Shown here in pieces: positions 1 to 6,313 of a DNA stretch of 64,000 nucleotides. Source of the stretch: Chitinophagales bacterium 33-2 (GTDB taxonomy: Bacteria; Bacteroidota; Bacteroidia; Chitinophagales; Chitinophagaceae); contig MWYV01000036.1 of NCBI GenBank assembly GCA_002050435.1, forward strand, positions 34,054 to 98,053, read 5' to 3'. The first letter of the stretch is position 1; each line of letters opens with the position of its first letter. Both the position numbers and the translations under genes were made by a program. A model generated the notes under the pieces. The model saw nothing but the letters and a program-made list of their open reading frames with translations, did not search any database and was not told the origin of the DNA.

Positions 1-401
1 ATTCTTCTTTTCATTACCCGGTGAATTATGGTTTTATCCCGCAAACACTCGGAGAAGATGGTGATCCGCTGGACATTCTTGTTTTGTGTTCCCAACCGAT
101 CCAGCCTTTATGTCTTGTCGAAGCTACTGTTATCGGAAATATGCAAATGATCGATACAGGTGAAAAAGACGATAAAATTATCGCAGTTGCCACCAATGAC
201 CCCTCGGTAAATCATATAACATCCATAGAAGGATTACCGAAACATTTTATCATTGAATTGAGGAATTATTTTGAACAATACAAGGTCCTTGAGAATAAAC
301 AGGTGCAGATCGAAGATTTTCAAAATAAAGAAATAGCTTACCAGATCATAAGGGAAGCAATTGATTTTTACATGCAAACATTTCCTGATGCACCTAAATA
401 A
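1..401 (+). CDS. ppa: Inorganic pyrophosphatase, 5' end outside the window
   Basis: This is the C-terminal part (about 133 residues) of a family I soluble inorganic pyrophosphatase, which hydrolyses PPi to two phosphates in the cytoplasm and so pulls biosynthetic reactions forward. The reading frame is open from the first bases of the window (SSFHYPVNYGFIPQT), so the true start lies upstream; the GTG at 21 is an internal valine codon. The family signature EDGDPLDILV, whose aspartates bind the catalytic metals, follows directly. The family is usually about 175-215 residues, so roughly 45 or more are missing. It ends seven bases before the next gene, which suggests co-transcription. Confidence 0.93.
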   Translation, partial: SSFHYPVNYGFIPQTLGEDGDPLDILVLCSQPIQPLCLVEATVIGNMQMIDTGEKDDKIIAVATNDPSVNHITSIEGLPKHFIIELRNYFEQYKVLENKQVQIEDFQNKEIAYQIIREAIDFYMQTFPDAPK

Positions 402-408
402 TAAGCCC

Positions 409-825
409 ATGACTGCCCAAATTGTAATGACCATTATCCTGATTGGTTTAACGGCTGGTATATTAAGTGGACTAATTGGTATCGGCGGTGGGATTATTTT
501 GGTTCCTGCCCTTGTTTATTTCCTAAGTTATAACCAGCACCAGGCTCAGGGCACATCGCTTGGCGTGCTCTCCTTTCCGGTTGTATTGCTTGCTTTTCTT
601 AAATATTATTTTGACTTAAAAAAATCTGAAACGCCTGTTGACTTCAGCATAATAGGACTGCTGGCAATTGGTTTTATTATTGGAGGATTTTTTGGAAGCA
701 GCCTGGCACTGAAACTCGACAAAGAAATGCTGAAGAAAATTTTCGCAGTGATCCTTTTCTATACCGCTTTTAAAATGCTGGGCTGGGACAGTGCCATTTA
801 TCGCTTTATTAAAAATATCTTTTAA
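409..825 (+). CDS. Half-size TauE/SafE-like membrane protein
   Basis: Predicted integral membrane protein of 138 residues, resembling one half of the TauE/SafE (DUF81) family of sulfonate or organic-anion exporters. I chose ATG 409, seven bases after the pyrophosphatase stop, because a start at 361 would overlap that gene. The glycine-rich LSGLIGIGGGIILVPAL at the N-terminus is the family hallmark, and about four hydrophobic segments follow. Full-length members have about 250 residues and two such halves, so this single-repeat form would have to dimerise to build a full transporter. The substrate cannot be read from the sequence. Its 3' end overlaps the convergent NlpC/P60 gene by 17 bases. 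Confidence 0.82.
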   Translation: MTAQIVMTIILIGLTAGILSGLIGIGGGIILVPALVYFLSYNQHQAQGTSLGVLSFPVVLLAFLKYYFDLKKSETPVDFSIIGLLAIGFIIGGFFGSSLALKLDKEMLKKIFAVILFYTAFKMLGWDSAIYRFIKNIF

Positions 826-1567
826 TGCTTTTTAACTGGTGTGTTCTTTGATGATTTTCGGCATGCAGAATACCTTCCCCGGTCAGTGTATCAATGCGCA
901 CTTTTCCTGACGCATGAATGATGTTTTCATTATCCAGCATCATGCCTACATGCGTAACCCTGCCATTCTCATTATGAAAAAATGCAAGATCACCGGTGCG
1001 TGCTTCTACTGTTGAACTGACTACGGTTCCCTCAAGTTCCTGTTGCCATGCATCCCGCGGAATTTTAATGCCCGCGATCTTGAAACATGATTGAACAAAG
1101 CCACTGCAGTCAATACCCATAAAAGTTTTGCCGCCCCACAAATAAGGCGTGTTCAGGAACATTTTAGCTGTAGCTGATAGGCTGTTATAATCATGGGCTC
1201 GAAAATCAGAGGTTAAGCCTTCATAACTATAGTCAGGGTTCCAGAGTGTTTTTTTTTCACGGTCATATCCTGTAAGAAAAGCACCTAACGGTATTTGTAA
1301 CGTGCCCTTTTTCCATTGCAATTGATTAATCAATGCTTTTGCAACGATATTTTGATCCATGCGTTCCGATAGATCTAAAAGTTCTATAAGGTGGTTCGTT
1401 ACCCATCCTTCATAAGCATCATAATGAGTTTTAACCTTGAACCATTCATCTTTTTGTTCCAGCACCTGCATAGTTTCCCCAAACAATAACTGGTTGGACA
1501 TTTCTGAACGGTGAGCAGGTTCACTTCGCATTGGAGCCAGGGCCAAATTGCAAATAGCAGTTTCCAT
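809..1567 (-). CDS. SH3-domain NlpC/P60 cell-wall hydrolase
   Basis: Putative peptidoglycan endopeptidase of 252 residues. The N-terminal third (about 1-65) resembles a bacterial SH3 domain (FGETMQVLEQKDEWFKVKT, then GWVTNHLIEL), and the C-terminal half is an NlpC/P60 papain-like domain. The catalytic cysteine is C154 in GIDCSGFVQS and the histidine is H206 in RVTHVGMML, with H218 as likely third residue. Known relatives cleave gamma-D-glutamyl-diamino acid bonds in stem peptides. No clear signal peptide is seen, which fits cytoplasmic relatives that recycle murein peptides, so location is uncertain. It diverges from the sigma factor gene with a 67-base gap. Confidence 0.88.
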   Translation of the reverse strand: METAICNLALAPMRSEPAHRSEMSNQLLFGETMQVLEQKDEWFKVKTHYDAYEGWVTNHLIELLDLSERMDQNIVAKALINQLQWKKGTLQIPLGAFLTGYDREKKTLWNPDYSYEGLTSDFRAHDYNSLSATAKMFLNTPYLWGGKTFMGIDCSGFVQSCFKIAGIKIPRDAWQQELEGTVVSSTVEARTGDLAFFHNENGRVTHVGMMLDNENIIHASGKVRIDTLTGEGILHAENHQRTHQLKSIKRYF

Positions 1568-1634
1568 AATTATTTGTGGTTAATAAAATTGATTATGCAA
1601 ATTTGCATGGTTTACATCTCAATCGCAAACCAAT

Positions 1635-2216
1635 TTGAACCGACAATATCAACATATTTCCGATATTGAACTACTGGAGCGCTATTATTCAGAAAAAAAC
1701 CAGGAATGGATCGGCATTCTGCTGGAACGATATACTATGTTGTTATTTGGTGTGTGCATGAAATATTTGAAGGATGAAAATGAGGCACGTGATTGTGTAC
1801 AACAGGTATTTTTAAAGGTGTTGATGGAAATACCCAAATACAGGGTGGAATATTTTAAATCATGGTTATACATAATTGCTAAAAACCACTGCCTGATGCG
1901 GTTAAGATCGAGGGGCAGCAAGTCACCAAAAGAACTGAATGAATCTTTACTGGTTTTTTCAGAAGAAACGCCCAGGAAAGAAATTGAGGAAAAAGAACTC
2001 ACCTTTGATCTGCTCGAACACGCGCTGGATGAATTAAATGAAGAGCAAAAGCAATGTGTAATTTTGTTTTATCTTAAAAAAAGAAGTTACCAGCAGATCG
2101 CCGAAATTACCGGGTTCACACTGCTGCAGGTAAAGAGTTATATCCAGAATGGCAAACGTAATCTGAAGATCATTCTTGAAACAAAGCTGAAGGAAAAAAG
2201 GGAAAATGAAAGATGA
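1635..2216 (+). CDS. ECF-type RNA polymerase sigma factor
   Basis: Sigma-70 family protein of 193 residues with only regions 2 and 4. Region 2 (about 9-85) contains DENEARDCVQQVFLKVL and a promoter-melting helix around FKSWLYIIAKNHCLMRLR; region 4 (about 127-178) carries the helix-turn-helix RSYQQIAEITGFTLLQVKSYIQNGKRNL. No in-frame ATG exists between the upstream stop (about 1590) and region 2, so TTG 1635 is the best start. The stop overlaps the start of the next gene by 11 bases, making a sigma/membrane-partner pair. The regulon is unknown. Confidence 0.87.
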   Translation: MNRQYQHISDIELLERYYSEKNQEWIGILLERYTMLLFGVCMKYLKDENEARDCVQQVFLKVLMEIPKYRVEYFKSWLYIIAKNHCLMRLRSRGSKSPKELNESLLVFSEETPRKEIEEKELTFDLLEHALDELNEEQKQCVILFYLKKRSYQQIAEITGFTLLQVKSYIQNGKRNLKIILETKLKEKRENER

Positions 2217-2568
2217 TTTAAAAGACATATTATCCAATCTCAATCCAGGCATCGACCAGGAAACCCTGCTTTTATACCTTCAGGGGAAACTATCTGAGGA
2301 AAAACATCATGAACTGGAAAAACAGATCCTCCGGGATGATTTTGATTCCGATGCACTAGAAGGCCTTGAAGGAATGCAGGACCGGAAAAATGTGCAGGTC
2401 ATTGTAGATCAGCTCAACCAGGAACTGAGAAAAAAAACGATAAAGAAAAAGCGCAGCAAGTTGCAGGAGTTGAACATCCAGCCCTGGATCATCATTTCAC
2501 TTATTATTATTCTTCTTCTGATCGTGATCAGTTATGTCATCATATTCATGTACATGAAAGAACAATAA
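2206..2568 (+). CDS. Small membrane partner of the sigma factor (putative anti-sigma)
   Basis: 120-residue protein with a charged cytosolic N-terminal part (1-90) and one strong transmembrane segment near the end (about 93-116), leaving a very short outside tail. It overlaps the sigma gene by 11 bases, so the two are translationally coupled. By position and topology it is a likely membrane tether or anti-sigma factor, but I do not recognise a zinc anti-sigma motif (HxxxCxxC is absent), so function is inferred from context. The N-terminal segment DQETLLLYLQGKLSEEKHHELEKQ resembles the short helical start of other Bacteroidota anti-sigma proteins. Confidence 0.72.
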   Translation: MKDDLKDILSNLNPGIDQETLLLYLQGKLSEEKHHELEKQILRDDFDSDALEGLEGMQDRKNVQVIVDQLNQELRKKTIKKKRSKLQELNIQPWIIISLIIILLLIVISYVIIFMYMKEQ

Positions 2569-2570
2569 AA

Positions 2571-2592
2571 AAAAGAACCCTGAGGTTCTTTT
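2571..2592. terminator. Bidirectional terminator between convergent genes
   Basis: Perfect inverted repeat AAAAGAACC-CTGA-GGTTCTTTT, with a 9-bp stem, a 4-base loop and A/T runs on both sides. It lies between the sigma operon and the convergent lipoprotein gene and can serve both strands. Confidence 0.85.
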
Positions 2593-2596
2593 CATT

Positions 2597-3616
2597 TTAT
2601 TGATATTGTATGTAGATCGGTTTAGGCCTGAGGTTTAATATTTCTTCACGCGTCATCAACTCTGCCTGGTTCGAGTATTCCGTATCATTTACATAAAACA
2701 GTTTAAATCCGGTGAACTGCACAGGTTGTGGGCTGATCCAGCTATAGTAGGTACTTTTCTTTTTTGCCGTATTTCCCCATCCATCCATATCCATAATAAT
2801 TTGCAGTTCGGGGTAAAGTTTGATGTTTTTATAATTGGTGACCATGCCCTGGGTAAACCTGTGGATCATAAACATCTTTGCCGGCAGGTTGTGTTTTTTT
2901 ACAAGTCCGGCCAGGTATTCTGTAATATAATTGATGTCTGCGGCATCCACTGTTCCGATCACGCTACCGGGTTTTTTATTTCCTTTTGCTTTCATAGCAA
3001 ATTCAGGGTCGATCCCCAGGTGTACATTCGGCATCGACAAATATTTTTCCAGTGCAGGGATCTCAGATTCAAAATCACTAAGTCCAACCTGCACATCAAG
3101 AAATACTTCAGCATTAATTTCTTTCGCCCAGCTCAGTATCGTATCGATTTGGGAATTGGGCATTCTGAAACGGTATTTTCCATCTTTACCCGGTGCTGCC
3201 TGGGCAGTAACACAGATATAGTGTAAGGCTGGTATGGCAGGTATGGTACTGTCTGCATCAGTCCACTTCTGAACTTCATCCATCAGCCTTTTCATCATTT
3301 CCTGTTTGGGCCATTTACCCAATGCGCCCATCCTGTTTGAATACAGGTTACCATAATAGGCAATCACACGTTTGAAAGGTAGTATGGCACCAGGAACAGG
3401 GTAGGGTTCCATAACAGGCCATCTGCCGGTTGTATCGCCATTCGCCAGGTTGTTTTGTAAGTCACGGTAAGTTGCTGAATCCAGTCGGGGTTCCTGAGGA
3501 CCTGCTGGCACATTGTTTTGAGTAGAATCAGAAGAAGCGGTTTGGGTTTTTTCGGAATTACTGTTATTACAGGCAACCATTCCTGCAAGGCAAAAAAGAA
3601 AAATAAAGTTTTTCAT
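2597..3616 (-). CDS. Uncharacterised lipoprotein, 339 aa
   Basis: Secreted lipoprotein with a short signal sequence and a cysteine at residue 16 (LAGMVAC), followed by a Ser/Thr/Gln-rich linker to about residue 45. The rest is a globular domain I do not recognise. Alternating hydrophobic strands and helices (IPALHYICVTAQA, AEVFLDVQVG, VHLGIDPEFAMK, KMFMIHRF, LQIIMDMDGWG) look like a (beta/alpha)8 barrel, and the DPEF and DMDGWG acidic motifs at strand ends would suit a glycosidase-like active site. This fold assignment is inference. The gene has its own divergent promoter region with the 79-residue protein at 3756. Confidence 0.75.
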   Translation of the reverse strand: MKNFIFLFCLAGMVACNNSNSEKTQTASSDSTQNNVPAGPQEPRLDSATYRDLQNNLANGDTTGRWPVMEPYPVPGAILPFKRVIAYYGNLYSNRMGALGKWPKQEMMKRLMDEVQKWTDADSTIPAIPALHYICVTAQAAPGKDGKYRFRMPNSQIDTILSWAKEINAEVFLDVQVGLSDFESEIPALEKYLSMPNVHLGIDPEFAMKAKGNKKPGSVIGTVDAADINYITEYLAGLVKKHNLPAKMFMIHRFTQGMVTNYKNIKLYPELQIIMDMDGWGNTAKKKSTYYSWISPQPVQFTGFKLFYVNDTEYSNQAELMTREEILNLRPKPIYIQYQ

Positions 3617-3717
3617 TATTATGATATAACCGAAGGAAAATTTAAATGATCCGGTATAAAACGGAAATTAAATGAAAGCGCTGGTATTTAATAATTTATC
3701 TCTTAAAAATCTGTAGC

Positions 3718-3734
3718 TGGCATAAGATTTACAT
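3718..3734 (+). promoter_or_regulatory. GGCATAA-type promoter element (sigma-54-like)
   Basis: TGGCATAAGATTTACAT, 38 bases before the start of the 79-residue protein. The same 17 bases occur exactly at 4865. GG and AC stand ten bases apart, which is the spacing of the -24 GG and -12 GC of a sigma-54 promoter (consensus TGGCAC-N5-TTGCA), although -12 reads TTACA instead of TTGCA. Confidence 0.6.
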
Positions 3735-3755
3735 CCATAAAAGAAATGATGGATT

Positions 3756-3995
3756 ATGAAAAATGAAGAAACAGGTCGTAACAGACCTTCAGAAGTTGGG
3801 CGAAATAAGGACCCCAACCTAAGAGATTATTCAGGCCAGCAGCCGGGAACGAACACCATCAGTTCGAGTGAATCAGATGAGGGCAACCAAAAATTGTCGG
3901 AAACAGCAAAAGATGGGTTTAATGAAGACCGACCGGATCCGCGAGCAGACAGAAACCTGGACGAAGTAAATGATGATGAAGACAGGGTATATTAA
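3756..3995 (+). CDS. Small hydrophilic, probably disordered protein, 79 aa
   Basis: 79 residues, almost entirely charged or polar (Asp, Glu, Asn, Arg, Ser, Gly), with no hydrophobic core, so it is likely intrinsically disordered. I recognise no domain. A gene is supported by the ATG 38 bases after the shared GGCATAA element, a strong terminator four bases after the stop, and similar tiny polar proteins nearby (4906, 5096, 8642, 10790, 39077). Proteins of this composition are often induced by stress or in stationary phase; that role is inference from composition and from the adjacent KGG protein. Confidence 0.72.
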   Translation: MKNEETGRNRPSEVGRNKDPNLRDYSGQQPGTNTISSSESDEGNQKLSETAKDGFNEDRPDPRADRNLDEVNDDEDRVY

Positions 3996-3998
3996 TTA

Positions 3999-4030
3999 GA
4001 AGCACTGGTTGCCCAGTGCTTCAATTTTTT
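3999..4030 (+). terminator. Rho-independent terminator after the 79-aa gene
   Basis: GAAGCACTGG / CCAGTGCTTC, a 10-bp perfect stem with a 4-base loop, followed by AATTTTTT. It separates the gene from the convergent KGG-repeat gene. Confidence 0.88.
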
Positions 4031-4046
4031 CTTTTGCCCAAAAAAC

Positions 4047-4400
4047 TTAACTGGTGGTTTCGTTGTTCTTCTGACTTCTTTTGCTTCCCGAGCTTTGACC
4101 TCCCCTTCTTCCGATCTCACTCATGTGCTCACGGTTCTGACTCACAATTTGTCCACCTTTCCTGCCTGCGGCCCTGGCTTCTTCACTGCTCCACTCATGC
4201 GCAACACCCTGCTTGTGTGCGGCCCTGCCACCTTCACTTGCAATTTGTCTTTGCTTTTGCGGATCCATAGCTGCAAAACCTCTGTGAGAACTTCTGCTTT
4301 TCTGAGACTGCCCATCATTCCTTTCCTGGGGATGCTGGTTTTCTTTTGCTGATCCAGGTTCTCTGTTCCCCTGGAATTCATTTTGACCTCTTTCTTCCAT
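4047..4400 (-). CDS. KGG-repeat stress protein
   Basis: 117-residue hydrophilic protein with KGG-type repeats as found in Bacillus GsiB and fungal Con-10 proteins. GFAAMDPQKQRQIASEGGRA spans about 41-60, and AARAAGRKGGQ-like segments follow around 75-103 (AAGRKGGQ, EIGRRGGQ). The N-terminal 40 residues are Gln/Asn/Glu-rich and disordered. Relatives are general-stress or dehydration-induced proteins with a protective, LEA-like role. A weak GGCAT element (minus strand, starting at about 4457) lies 57 bases upstream. Convergent with the 79-residue gene. Confidence 0.83.
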   Translation of the reverse strand: MEERGQNEFQGNREPGSAKENQHPQERNDGQSQKSRSSHRGFAAMDPQKQRQIASEGGRAAHKQGVAHEWSSEEARAAGRKGGQIVSQNREHMSEIGRRGGQSSGSKRSQKNNETTS

Positions 4401-4574
4401 AACGCACTATTTTTTAAATGGTTAGAATTTAAATTCTATCCCAACAAAATGATGCCTAAGAAGATTCTGCCTTTATACCTGATTTGCTGGGCAATATTTT
4501 GTATAATAATCATCAATTTGAGTAATAAAGGGGTAAAAGCACCCACTTTAAGGATACTAGAAATTTTACGGCAA

Positions 4575-4844
4575 TTACTTCCTGATTTCAAACGATAAAG
4601 CGGCGCAATCCGGGACTTCTATAATTTCTACATCAGCAACAAAAGCACCCGCCGGCCCGGTTTTACACCAGTTGGCAAATGCCTGAACAGCTGCTTCACT
4701 TCCAGAGACAAAAGCTTCAACATCACCATCAACAGTGTTCCGAATCCAGCCGCCTGCATGCAATGCATCAGCTTTCTTTTTTGCAGAAGCCCGAAAAAAA
4801 ACACCTTGCACTTTTCCTTTTATCAAAATTTTCAATGCCGCCAT
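4575..4844 (-). CDS. acyP: Acylphosphatase
   Basis: 89-residue acylphosphatase, which hydrolyses carboxyl-phosphate bonds such as in acetyl phosphate or 1,3-bisphosphoglycerate. The motif GKVQGVFFRASAKKKA contains the phosphate-binding arginine R18, and the catalytic asparagine is N36 in GWIRNTVDGDVEAF. Length is typical of the family. It is divergent from the 59-residue protein at 4906; the GGCATAA element at 4865 lies in the 61-base space between them and points away from this gene. Confidence 0.94.
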   Translation of the reverse strand: MAALKILIKGKVQGVFFRASAKKKADALHAGGWIRNTVDGDVEAFVSGSEAAVQAFANWCKTGPAGAFVADVEIIEVPDCAALSFEIRK

Positions 4845-4864
4845 ACTGCAAAGATGAAACGTTA

Positions 4865-4881
4865 TGGCATAAGATTTACAT
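4865..4881 (+). promoter_or_regulatory. GGCATAA-type promoter element, second exact copy
   Basis: TGGCATAAGATTTACAT, identical over 17 bases to the site at 3718 and 41 bases before ATG 4906. Identity across such an element, with different flanks, argues for selection on binding by the same sigma factor or regulator. Confidence 0.62.
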
Positions 4882-4905
4882 GATTTAAATAAAGCAAAAC
4901 ATTAC

Positions 4906-5085
4906 ATGAACCAAATCACAGAACATAAAGAAAAAAAACAGCAGCCAGAAGAAAAACAGCAGGTGGCAGTAAACCCTAATCCGCGTGCCAATGAAAACAT
5001 CAGGGAAAGAACAGAAACGGAGCAGGTGAACAATAACAACAACAGCCAGGTAGGATCAGAGATCACAGACGGTGAGGCTGGATAA
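4906..5085 (+). CDS. Small Gln/Asn/Glu-rich protein, 59 aa
   Basis: 59-residue ORF starting MNQITEHKEKKQQPEEKQ and ending QVGSEITDGEAG. It is strongly polar with a run of asparagines (VNNNNNSQ) and no hydrophobic core, so it is likely disordered. The ATG is 41 bases after an exact copy of the GGCATAA element, and the next small gene starts ten bases after its stop, so the pair probably forms a two-gene operon. No domain recognised. Function as a stress-induced protectant is inference only. Confidence 0.62.
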   Translation: MNQITEHKEKKQQPEEKQQVAVNPNPRANENIRERTETEQVNNNNNSQVGSEITDGEAG

Positions 5086-5095
5086 AAATTTAATT

Positions 5096-5287
5096 ATGAA
5101 AAACGATAAGAAAAATACCGACAACGAAACAAAGATCTACCTCACACCGGACAGCACATTGCAAACGCCTGAAGAAAAAGCACATGATGCTTCCATAGAT
5201 CCAAGGAAAGACGACACGATTTCCGTTTCAAGAGATGACCCGCAGGATGATGAACTGACCAATAGTGAAAGAAACACCAAGGATTAA
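5096..5287 (+). CDS. Small acidic hydrophilic protein, 63 aa
   Basis: 63 residues beginning MKNDKKNTDNETKIYLTP and ending NSERNTKD. I chose ATG 5096 because an earlier GTG at 5072 would overlap the upstream gene. Composition is Asp/Glu/Lys/Thr-rich and probably disordered, with a DPRKDD/DDPQDDE acidic stretch. It seems to be the second gene of the operon driven from 4865. The downstream gene at 5300 is on the opposite strand. No family recognised. Confidence 0.62.
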   Translation: MKNDKKNTDNETKIYLTPDSTLQTPEEKAHDASIDPRKDDTISVSRDDPQDDELTNSERNTKD

Positions 5288-5299
5288 CACCCGGTTTCT

Positions 5300-5815
5300 T
5301 TAGCGGGGGAATTTATCTTTTCTCTGGTTCCTGATCATCGTTCCAAAATCGGTTTTCCTGGTAAATGCTTCTATTACGAGGGCCATTCTTTTTGCAATCG
5401 TGTCATCAGTTTTTGCACTGAGGATCCATTTAATGAAATAATTTCTTTCACCTTGTTTTAACTGCATAAAATAATTCAAAGCCTCCTGCTCCTGTTCAAG
5501 GCACTCCATCAAGTCTGGTGGGAGCTCAGGAAGTGAATGATCTTTTTCAAGTTGCAGTTCCACCATCGCCCCTTCCTTTTTCCTGATCTTTTTCCTGATA
5601 TCGGCATTGACAGGAAGGATATATTTCCCTGCTCCCATAGGTATCAGGGCAATGCCAGGGAACAATAAGCCGTCAATGTGCACTTTCACACGAAAAGACC
5701 TTTTATCATTTCCATTTAATTCAACAGCAACAGCAGCAGGAACTTCAACATAACGCCATCCTGTTTTTTCGCCCTTATCTTCAAATTTTTTAATGGCAGT
5801 TTCTAACCTGATCAT
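5300..5815 (-). CDS. YdeI/OmpD-associated family protein with DUF1905 domain
   Basis: 171 residues. The N-terminal half (about 5-90) fits the DUF1905 beta-barrel (GWRYVEVPAAVAVEL, FRVKVHIDGLLFPGIALIPMGAGKYILPVNADIRKKI), and the C-terminal third matches the helical YdeI/OmpD-associated region (ALNYFMQLKQGERNYFIKWILSAKTDDTIAKRM). YdeI-type proteins have been linked to resistance to cationic peptides and bacteriocins, but the biochemical activity is unknown. It sits among small stress-type genes and is divergent from the receiver protein at 5890. Confidence 0.82.
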   Translation of the reverse strand: MIRLETAIKKFEDKGEKTGWRYVEVPAAVAVELNGNDKRSFRVKVHIDGLLFPGIALIPMGAGKYILPVNADIRKKIRKKEGAMVELQLEKDHSLPELPPDLMECLEQEQEALNYFMQLKQGERNYFIKWILSAKTDDTIAKRMALVIEAFTRKTDFGTMIRNQRKDKFPR

Positions 5816-5840
5816 GATTTAAAATAAATTAGTTTGTTTG

Positions 5841-5857
5841 CGGCAAAAGATTTGCAC
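5841..5857 (+). promoter_or_regulatory. Sigma-54-like promoter element before the receiver gene
   Basis: CGGCAAAAGATTTGCAC keeps AGATTT of the 3718 and 4865 sites and has a perfect -12 TTGCA with GG and GC ten bases apart. This copy gives the best argument that the family is read by sigma-54. It lies 49 bases before ATG 5890. Confidence 0.6.
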
Positions 5858-5889
5858 AGATGATGGAGAACAAAGTTTTGAAATTTTAA

Positions 5890-6273
5890 ATGATTGCTAT
5901 GAATAAAAATATGCAAACGGTTCTGATTTGTCATAACGACTTCGGATATCTGAATAAAGTACAGAAAGCTCTTGAGGAAAAAGGCTTTGATGTAGATTCT
6001 ATAGAAAATGCTGCTGATCTTGTACTTACTGGGATCCGCCTCCACCCTTCAGTTATTGTTGTCAATCCGGACATGAAAGCTTTTAATGAACAGGGTGTTT
6101 GCAAACACCTGATTCAGGAAAAAGGAATCCAGGTAATTCTTGTAATAGATAAACATTCTACAACAAGAGCAATGGTGGGGGATTGTACTATAGAAGATAC
6201 AGTGGATGTGAATACAGACCTGAATGCACTGGCCAATTTGATCAAAAAGCACATATCCGTACATCAAGATTAA
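5890..6273 (+). CDS. Receiver-like protein lacking the phospho-acceptor aspartate
   Basis: 127-residue single-domain protein with CheY-like pattern: [25 protein letters not shown], then PSVIVVNPDM and GIQVILVIDKHS. The acidic pair after strand 1 is reduced to one aspartate (D17), and the position of the phosphorylated aspartate at the end of strand 3 is N59. No conserved lysine is evident at the C-terminal end. It may therefore act as a phosphorylation-independent pseudo-receiver. Starts at 5890, 5899 or 5911 are all possible; 5911 begins directly at strand 1. No output domain is present. Confidence 0.66.
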   Translation: MIAMNKNMQTVLICHNDFGYLNKVQKALEEKGFDVDSIENAADLVLTGIRLHPSVIVVNPDMKAFNEQGVCKHLIQEKGIQVILVIDKHSTTRAMVGDCTIEDTVDVNTDLNALANLIKKHISVHQD

Positions 6274-6277
6274 TTAA

Positions 6278-6293
6278 TGGCACCAGATTGGTG
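6278..6293 (+). promoter_or_regulatory. TGGCAC element with palindrome CACCA-GAT-TGGTG
   Basis: TGGCACCAGATTGGTG, 36 bases before ATG 6314, the same distance as the GGCATAA sites from their genes. The -24 half matches sigma-54, but the -12 half is TGGTG, so it could instead be an operator: CACCA-N3-TGGTG is a perfect inverted repeat and recurs at 11071. Confidence 0.35.
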
Positions 6294-6313
6294 AAAGGGA
6301 TGAAAACGATACT

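Noticed and set aside
4383..4598. 71-residue plus-strand ORF
   Set aside because: It overlaps the starts or ends of KGG and acylphosphatase genes on the other strand and has no protein-like features beyond a chance hydrophobic stretch.
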